From an uncultured Bacteroidota bacterium (lineage in GTDB: Bacteria > Bacteroidota > Bacteroidia > Flavobacteriales > Schleiferiaceae): DNA of 5,254 bases. The notes beneath the pieces are model-generated. The model saw nothing but the letters and a program-made list of their open reading frames with translations. It ran no database searches and was not told where the DNA came from. The stretch lies in the NCBI GenBank assembly GCA_913056475.1, contig CAJXMS010000169.1, forward strand, positions 1 to 5,254, given 5' to 3'. Shown one piece after another: positions 4,567 through 5,254 of this stretch. Every line of letters starts with the position of its first letter. The stretch's first letter is position 1. The position numbers were made by a program, and so were the translations under genes.

Positions 4567-5254
4567 ATGATGAAGCACGTATCGATTTTAACTGCCCTGG
4601 CGGCCTTCTATTTACTAGCGGGTTGCGCTCCTAAAATAGTAGGTACCGGGAAGGTAATTACCAAGCCCCGAACGGTTTTGGCCTTTCAAAAGGTCAAGGT
4701 TAGCGATCAGCTTACCGTTAATTTTATTCAGGCAGAAGAAGCCGGCGTAGAGATTGTCGCTGATGATAACTTACACCCCTACATCCGTACTTCCGTTAAA
4801 AAAGGCGTGCTCAGCCTCTCCCTGGATCAGGCCATTAAAAGTTTTACCAAGCTGCAGGTCACCGTAAAGGCCCCCACGCTTCAGCAGATTGAGGCTGCCG
4901 GCACGGCCCAGCTCCTAAGCCCGGGCTGGAAACAAGACGGCCTGAAGCTCCTATTGAGAGAAGAATGCCAGGTACGCCTACCACTAAAAGGGAAAAGCTT
5001 GCAGGTCAAGGCGCTGGATGAGGCCCGTTTTGAGGAATCCCTGGAATACCTGGAAAGGGCATTGAAGGCAGATAAAAATTTTATGGAAGCCTATATGATG
5101 CGCGCACAGATCATGAAAGACAGGGGAGAAAATGAGCGTGCTATTGAGGATTTTTCGAGGGCACTATCTATTGACCCAGAGGCTTATCCACAGGGCTATA
5201 TGGTACTTGCAAGTGTTCAATACAATGTTGGGGATTACAGAGGTTCGAAGAGTA
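4567..5254 (+). CDS. DUF2807-type lipoprotein joined in frame to TPR repeats, C-terminus cut by the window edge
   Basis: The open frame runs 229 codons to the right edge without a stop. Residues 1-20 form a classic lipoprotein signal ending in LLAGC with Cys20, so the product should be exported and lipidated. Residues about 37-150 match the start of a DUF2807 (GIN) domain, a beta-strand-rich head of unknown role common in Bacteroidota lipoproteins: FQKVKVSDQLTVNF (40-53), then VEIVADDNLHPYI (61-73) and IEAAGTAQL (108-116). From about residue 154 the protein becomes helical TPR: a partial repeat (about 149-172), a full one (173-206, with Y176, A180, A192, F196, A199 and P204 in consensus places), and the start of a third (207 on). 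These resemble the N-terminal TPRs of Bacteroidota OmpA/PD40 envelope proteins. Two ATGs are adjacent (4567 and 4570) and either could start. The two halves do not normally occur together, so the gene may be chimeric. Confidence 0.75.
   Translation, partial: MMKHVSILTALAAFYLLAGCAPKIVGTGKVITKPRTVLAFQKVKVSDQLTVNFIQAEEAGVEIVADDNLHPYIRTSVKKGVLSLSLDQAIKSFTKLQVTVKAPTLQQIEAAGTAQLLSPGWKQDGLKLLLREECQVRLPLKGKSLQVKALDEARFEESLEYLERALKADKNFMEAYMMRAQIMKDRGENERAIEDFSRALSIDPEAYPQGYMVLASVQYNVGDYRGSKS
5014..5254 (+). other. TPR-coding segment of different composition, suspected foreign or mis-joined
   Basis: From about 5014-5031 the frame codes for TPR helices instead of the expected DUF2807 strands. By hand count 5041-5254 is about 43% G+C, against about 51% for 4561-5040. 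AGG appears twice and AGA once as arginine codons in this short stretch. The first TPR lacks most of its first helix, so the joint falls inside a motif. The segment may be the 5' part of an OmpA/PD40-type TPR gene attached to the wrong upstream sequence. Confidence 0.5.

Overview
The window looks like chromosomal DNA from a member of the Bacteroidota with moderately high GC content (about half G+C in the stretches I counted). Three things support this. One promoter closely matches the Bacteroidota form (TTG, 18-nt spacer, TACTTTTG at 2129-2157). None of the gene starts has a clear Shine-Dalgarno sequence. Several families are typical of the phylum: a DUF2805/TIGR03643 protein, a DUF2807 lipoprotein head, a LabA-like NYN protein, and TPR repeats like those of Bacteroidota OmpA/PD40 proteins. 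I cannot name the genus.

Layout. Positions 1974 to 1 carry three minus-strand genes in the order alpha/beta hydrolase, an exported MsrB-type methionine sulfoxide reductase, and a CheR-type methyltransferase that is cut by the left edge. The first two overlap in an ATGA, and the third follows 37 nt later with no visible terminator, so they probably form one transcript. Positions 1975-2243 are a divergent control region with the best promoter in the window, overlapping inverted repeats and a leader hairpin. A plus-strand NYN-domain (putative RNase) gene follows at 2244-2915. It converges across a structured 143-nt gap (2916-3058) on a small minus-strand DUF2805 gene (3059-3322). A 228-nt divergent gap then leads to the plus-strand malate dehydrogenase gene mdh (3551-4471), which ends at a clear intrinsic terminator (4498-4528). 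The last gene (4567 to the right edge) starts as a DUF2807 lipoprotein but turns in frame into TPR repeats near 5014-5031.

How the genes relate. Mdh is a central-metabolism enzyme and stands alone. The hydrolase/MsrB/CheR cluster looks like an ordinary co-transcribed set without an obvious shared pathway; protein repair in the envelope is the only clear role in it. I see no CRISPR array, transposase, rRNA, tRNA or defence system. The strongest oddity is the abrupt DUF2807-to-TPR junction. It breaks both folds and coincides with a drop in GC from about 51% to about 43%, so it may be an assembly chimera or a recombination joint rather than a natural fusion.
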